A stretch of 64,000 nt of DNA from Nansenia antarctica (taxonomy: Eukaryota; Chordata; Actinopteri; Argentiniformes; Microstomatidae): NCBI GenBank assembly GCA_963989245.1, contig OZ022358.1, positions 19,009,895 to 19,073,894 of the forward strand, read 5' to 3'. The position numbers and the translations under genes are program-made. Below the pieces are notes generated by a model that saw only the letters and a program-made list of their open reading frames with translations, had not been told where the DNA came from and searched no databases. Below are positions 60,085 to 64,000 of the stretch, piece after piece. Each line of letters begins with the position of its first letter. The stretch's first letter is position 1.

Positions 60085-60661
60085 ATGAAATGCCTCAAAC
60101 ACATGGCTAAAACTGCCTTCTTCAGCCTCAGGAATGTTGGCTGTCTCCGACCCACCCAGTCTTTGACTGATGCAGAGATCCTCGTCCGTGCGTTTGTTAC
60201 CTCCATGCTAGACTACTGCAACACTGTTGTTTTTGGGGCCACCAGCAGAGTCCTCACCAGACTCAGAACTCATGCCTGCCTGCACACACATCACTACAAT
60301 TCTCCAAAACCTCCACTGACTCCCAGTATGATTCAGGATTCAGTTTAAGATGTTCCTCACCACCTACAAAGCCCTCAACGACATGGCACCCTCCTCCCTC
60401 TCTGACCTCCTCCTACAACACACCCCTAACTGCAGTCTCCTGTCAGCTGATGCCAACCTCCTTATCTCTATCACCAGGGCTAAACACCTGACCTGGGGGG
60501 ACCGGGCCAAACCACATCAAAGTATCCAGCAACACTCTCCTTTGTCAAATGATGTCTCAGTCAAAACCCAGATTTTCAAACTTTTAATCTTTAAATTGTT
60601 GTGTTTACTGATTTTGCTTTTGTTTTTATTTATCTATTCTTGTCTTCTCCATGGACCGTAG
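60085..60661 (+). pseudogene. LINE ORF2 C-terminal fragment
   Basis: Two overlapping frames carry the thumb/C-terminal text of an L2- or Rex-type ORF2: AKTAFFSLRNVGCLRPTQ, FVTSMLDYCNTVVFG, then LTTYKALNDMAPSSLSDLL. One frameshift near 60345 and deletions separate them. It is a 5'-truncated dead insert between styxl1 and tmem120a. Confidence 0.82.
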
Positions 60662-60872
60662 TGTCTTTGAGTACTGAGAAAATTATACAATACTTCCGAT
60701 GTATGAAAAGCACAATCACCTATGTTAAACCTTTCAGCAGAAGAAATTGTTGTTTAAAAGCTATAACATAGAGTGGATGACTCAATAACACATTTTATGT
60801 ATGAAAGTGCAAACCTTTCAGTATGATGTAACTGTAGGGAGCGGGACACAACACAGTGTACACGGTGTCATA

Positions 60873-61423
60873 CAGTACAGGCCAAACGTTTGGACACACC
60901 TTCTCATTCAATGCGTTTCCTTTATTTTCATGACTATTTGGTACATTGTAGATTCTCACTGAAGGCATCAAAACTATGAATGAACACATAGGAATTATGT
61001 ATTTAACAATAATGTGTGAAATAACTCTAAATATGTCTTATATTTTAGATTCCTCAAAGTAGCCACCCTTTGCTTTTTTGTTGTTAATAAAATATATAAT
61101 AATAATATTAAATATAATATGTGTTAATAATAATATGTTATTATATATATATATATATATATTTAATATCATTATTATATATTTTATTAACAACAACAAA
61201 AATATATTTTATTAACAACAAAAAGCAAAGGGTGGCTACTTTGAGGAATCTAAAATATAAGACATATTTAGAGTTATTTCACACTTTTTTGTTAAGTACA
61301 TCATTCCACATGTGTTCATTCATAGTTTTGATGCCTTCAGTGAGAATCTACAATGTAAATAGTCATGAAAATAAAGGAAACACATTGAAAGAGAAGGTGT
61401 GTCCAAACTTTTGGCCTGTACTG
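60873..61423. mobile_element. palindromic Tc1-type MITE, 551 bp
   Basis: Two inverted arms of about 200-230 bp (CAGTACAGGCCAAACGTTTG... and its complement) meet at an AT-rich centre (61080-61200). TA flanks both ends. The arms are the well-known fish Tc1 terminus 'cagtacaggccaaa-gtttggacacacc'. No transposase. Confidence 0.93.
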
Positions 61424-61517
61424 TATGTTGAACATGCTTGCTCTACTATAAATACAGAATGCACTGACAGTGACAGAGGCGGTCCTCAATCAGCTGTTCT
61501 ATTGTTCGGAGGCGTTC

Positions 61518-61576
61518 ATTGGCTCACGCGTGGGCGGGGCAAAACTCCATGGAAATAATCGGGCTACTTTCATTGG
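61518..61576 (+). promoter_or_regulatory. tmem120a promoter elements
   Basis: Inverted CCAAT boxes (ATTGG) at 61518 and 61572 and a GC box GGGCGGGGC at 61532-61540, 115-173 bp before the tmem120a start. A TATA-less layout. Confidence 0.6.
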
Positions 61577-61690
61577 TTCAAATAGTTGGGAATAGTGTCG
61601 CCGGGGTGACAGGAGGATTGACAACTGTTACTAAACACATTTTGACAGAAGCGTTTTCCCCTCTCTGCCCCACAACGGAATATCAACAAT

Positions 61691-61768
61691 ATGTTGTTCA
61701 ACCCAACTGGTTTAACTGAATGCTTACAGGAATGGGAGGGCCTGGAGAAGGACTATCAACAGATCCAG
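61691..61768 (+). CDS. tmem120a: TMEM120A, first coding exon (partial gene)
   Basis: 26 codons, MLFNPTGLTECLQEWEGLEKDY..., followed by a GTACAG donor. This matches the start of TMEM120A (LGDCLRDWEDLQQDF in human), the first part of its N-terminal coiled coil. TMEM120A (TACAN/NET29) is a six-transmembrane protein of the nuclear envelope and endoplasmic reticulum with an ELOVL-like fold that binds coenzyme A. Its proposed ion-channel role is disputed. Linkage to styxl1 supports the call. The remaining exons lie beyond the window; the visible 2.2 kb is intron 1. TMEM120B is the alternative paralogue and is less likely given the neighbour. Confidence 0.8.
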
Positions 61769-61915
61769 GTACAGTTTAAGAAAACGTAAAGGTCTGGTCA
61801 GCTGGCTGGATGTACAGTGTCTGACACCAGACCAGGAAGCTAATCCAACACCCTAACGCGTGGCTAGCATGTGAAGCTAATAATGGCATGCGAATAATAA
61901 TACAATACTTATGAT

Positions 61916-62187
61916 ATCTCGTGACGTTAGAATTATAAGGTTCTATCTCCATTTTTTTTTTTTTTTACATAATCTGATCCATTAGGTGTTTATTAATGCC
62001 TGTGTGGTGTTATTTTTTTAAAATGTTGACATTTTTGAGTTAGTAATTCATAAAATACAAAGGTTCCATCTCACAAAACATAACGGAATGTAAAAACTTT
62101 GACGCTCAATATCTCTGAACTGCCCTAAACGGAGATAGAACCGTATCATTCTAAACGGAGATAGAGCCTTATCTAAACTCACGATAT
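61916..62187 (+). mobile_element. CGTGACGTTAGAAT element, copy 4
   Basis: Element 61920-62183, with two 26-bp units near the right end (the second shortened). Flanks ATCT and ATAT are only similar, so the target duplication has decayed. It lies in tmem120a intron 1. Confidence 0.85.
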
Positions 62188-62810
62188 GCATGTCACATAG
62201 TCAAAAGGTAGCTAGCTAACTAGCTATAACAATATACAATAGTTATGATATCTGTCACACTGATAATATGTCTATCTATCCATCGGCAGCAGTTCTCCAA
62301 TGTTGCTGTCAGAACCGGCGATCATGTTATCCAACTAACTAACTAGTGCTCATTATTTGCCAGTGCCTATGTCCTTGTCTGACATGAATATGACTACTCT
62401 TTCTAGAATATACTAACTAATACTTTACATTTGATGGGAGTAACACATCTATCTTCTCCGGAGTTACACAGTCATATAAACACGTTCAGACAGTCACTGC
62501 ATTCAGCAGAGTCACCCTGACTCAACAGTAACTGAACTGAAACCAAACCAAGAACATAAGATTCAGATTCTAACAGGCATGTCTTACCATGATGATTTAT
62601 TCTGACCCTGCTAGTATAAATAGGCTTCTTCCAGCACATTCACAGCAGTCTCTCTCTTCTTTACCAGCCCAAGCTGTTTTCATCAGGAAAAGCACCTTTT
62701 ATTCTGTTTTACAAATGATACCCTGTTGATTTGGCAGTGTTGTACAGTTAGGGCAACACTTGATACAAGGGGCAATACATCCACTTTGGTCTGGGCAAAT
62801 GTTACGTTTG

Positions 62811-62970
62811 GATATGGTGAAACAGGGATATGGTGAAACAGGGATATGGTGAAACAGGGATATGGTGAAACAGGGATATGGTGAAATAGGGATATGGTGA
62901 AACAGGGATATGGTGAAACAGGGATATGGTGAAACAGGGATATGGTGAAACAGGGATATGGTGAAATAGC
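62811..62970. repeat. 16-bp minisatellite, 10 units
   Basis: Ten units of GATATGGTGAAACAGG with an occasional T for C, exact 16-bp period, in tmem120a intron 1. Confidence 0.95.
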
Positions 62971-63017
62971 CGACACTTGATAAACCAGTTATTCATTGTG
63001 GCAGCTCTACCATGGGT

Positions 63018-63936
63018 ACTTTTGTCTGTCTGTCTGTCTGCCTCTCTGCCTGTTTGTCTGTCTGTCTCTCTTTCTGCCTGTCTGTCTGTCTGCCTGTCTG
63101 CCTGTCTGTCTCTCTGTCTGCCTGTCTGCCTGCCTGTCTGTCTGTCTGTCTGCCTGCCTGTCTGTCTGCCTGTCTGTTTGTTTGTCTGCCTGTCTGTCTT
63201 TCTGTCTTTCTGTCTTTCTGTCTCTCTGTCTCTCTGTCTGTCTGTTTGTCTGTTTGTCTGTCTGTTTGTCTGTCTGTTTGTCTGCCTGCCTGTCTGTCTC
63301 TCTGTCTGCCTGTCTGTCTGCCTGCCTGTCTGTCTCTCTGTCTGCCTGTCTGTCTTTCTGTCTCTCTGTCTCTCTGTCTGTCTGTTTGTCTGTCTGTTTG
63401 TCTGCCTGCCTGTCTGTCTCTCTGTCTGCCTGTCTGTCTGCCTGCCTGTTTGTCTGTCTGCCTGCCTGTCTGTCTCTCTGTCTGCCTGTCTGTCTGCCTG
63501 CCTGCCTGTCTGTCTCTCTGTCTGTCTGCCTGCCTGTTTGTCTGCCTGCCTGTCTGTCTTTCTGTCTTTCTGTCTTTCTGTCTCTCTGTCTCTCTGTCTG
63601 TCTGTCTGTCTGCCTGTCTGTCTGTCTGTTTGTCTCTCTGTCTGCCTGTCTGTCTGTTTGTTTATTTGTCTGCCTGTCTGTCTGCCTGTCTTTCTGCCTG
63701 TCTGTTTGTCTGCCTGTCTGTCTTTCTGTCTGCCTGTCTGTCTGTCTGCCTGCCTGTCTGACTGCCTGTCTGTCTGTTTGTCTGTCTGCCTGTCTGTCTG
63801 CCTGTCTGTTTGTCTGCCTGCCTGTCTGTCTTTCTGTCTCTGTCTGTCTGTCTGTTTGTCTGCCTGCCTGCCTGCCTGCCTGCCTGTCTGTCTTTCTGTC
63901 TCTCTGTCTCTCTGTCTCTCTGTCTGTCTGTCTGCC

Positions 63937-63990
<54 letters not shown>

Positions 63991-64000
63991 CCTGCCTGCC
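63018..64000. repeat. long (TCTG/CCTG)n microsatellite, runs off the window
   Basis: Nearly 1 kb of TCTG, CCTG, TTTG and TCTC tetranucleotides in 4-base register. The Cys/Leu/Ser-rich ORF across it is an artefact. Confidence 0.97.

Noticed and set aside
62811..62970. Regular 16-bp repeats as a CRISPR array
   Set aside because: There are no spacers; the units are directly tandem, in a eukaryotic intron.
63012..63761. 249-aa Cys/Leu/Ser ORF
   Set aside because: Pure translation of a TCTG/CCTG microsatellite; no gene signal.

Overview
This is a piece of a ray-finned fish (teleost) genome. Spliced vertebrate genes sit in a background dense with Tc1/mariner, Harbinger and hAT transposons, L2-like LINEs, tRNA-derived SINEs and very long CA, GA and TCTG microsatellites. 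I cannot name the species. Every gene and family name here comes from recognising the sequence; no database was searched.

Host genes. Four genes can be reconstructed with continuous splice phase, and a fifth starts at the right edge. On the minus strand, reading right to left, they are prr11 (10 coding exons, 370 aa), smg8 (6 exons, 923 aa) and ypel2 (4 coding exons, 116 aa). On the plus strand are styxl1 (8 exons, 295 aa) and the first coding exon of tmem120a. The order prr11-smg8-ypel2, all on one strand, matches the human 17q22 block, but gdpd1, which lies between SMG8 and YPEL2 in human, is not visible. The neighbours styxl1-tmem120a are a pair known from human 7q11.23. In this fish they are joined to prr11, with prr11 and styxl1 head to head across less than 0.9 kb.

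Left arm, 1-20 kb. This arm is mostly transposons: LINE and SINE debris, a 2.8-kb Harbinger element carrying both a DDE transposase and a Myb/SANT-like gene, a 6.06-kb LTR retrotransposon of the BEL/Pao type, and two dead Tc1 elements. The LTR element is the most striking object in the window. It has two almost identical 1067-bp LTRs, a 5-bp target duplication, a tRNA-Tyr primer site and one uninterrupted 1286-codon ORF. In that ORF the reverse transcriptase, RNase H and integrase core are missing. In their place is a spliced-looking piece of the host cilium gene CFAP58 (CCDC147), fused in frame between the retroviral-type protease and the terminal DUF5641-like domain. It looks like a recent host-gene transduction by a BEL/Pao element.

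Middle, 20-41 kb. The ypel2 gene is followed by about 13 kb of non-coding sequence holding hAT-type elements with clear 8-bp target duplications, plus a terminal-repeat element family that builds 26-bp tandem arrays out of its own terminal repeat.

Right arm, 41-64 kb. smg8, prr11, styxl1 and tmem120a are interleaved with LINE and MITE insertions. Two local oddities affect splicing signals. The 5' splice site of smg8 exon 4 lies in a 19-bp minisatellite that repeats it eight times. At least two, probably three, ypel2 acceptors use expanded CT microsatellites as their polypyrimidine tracts. The window ends in about 1 kb of TCTG-type microsatellite inside tmem120a intron 1.
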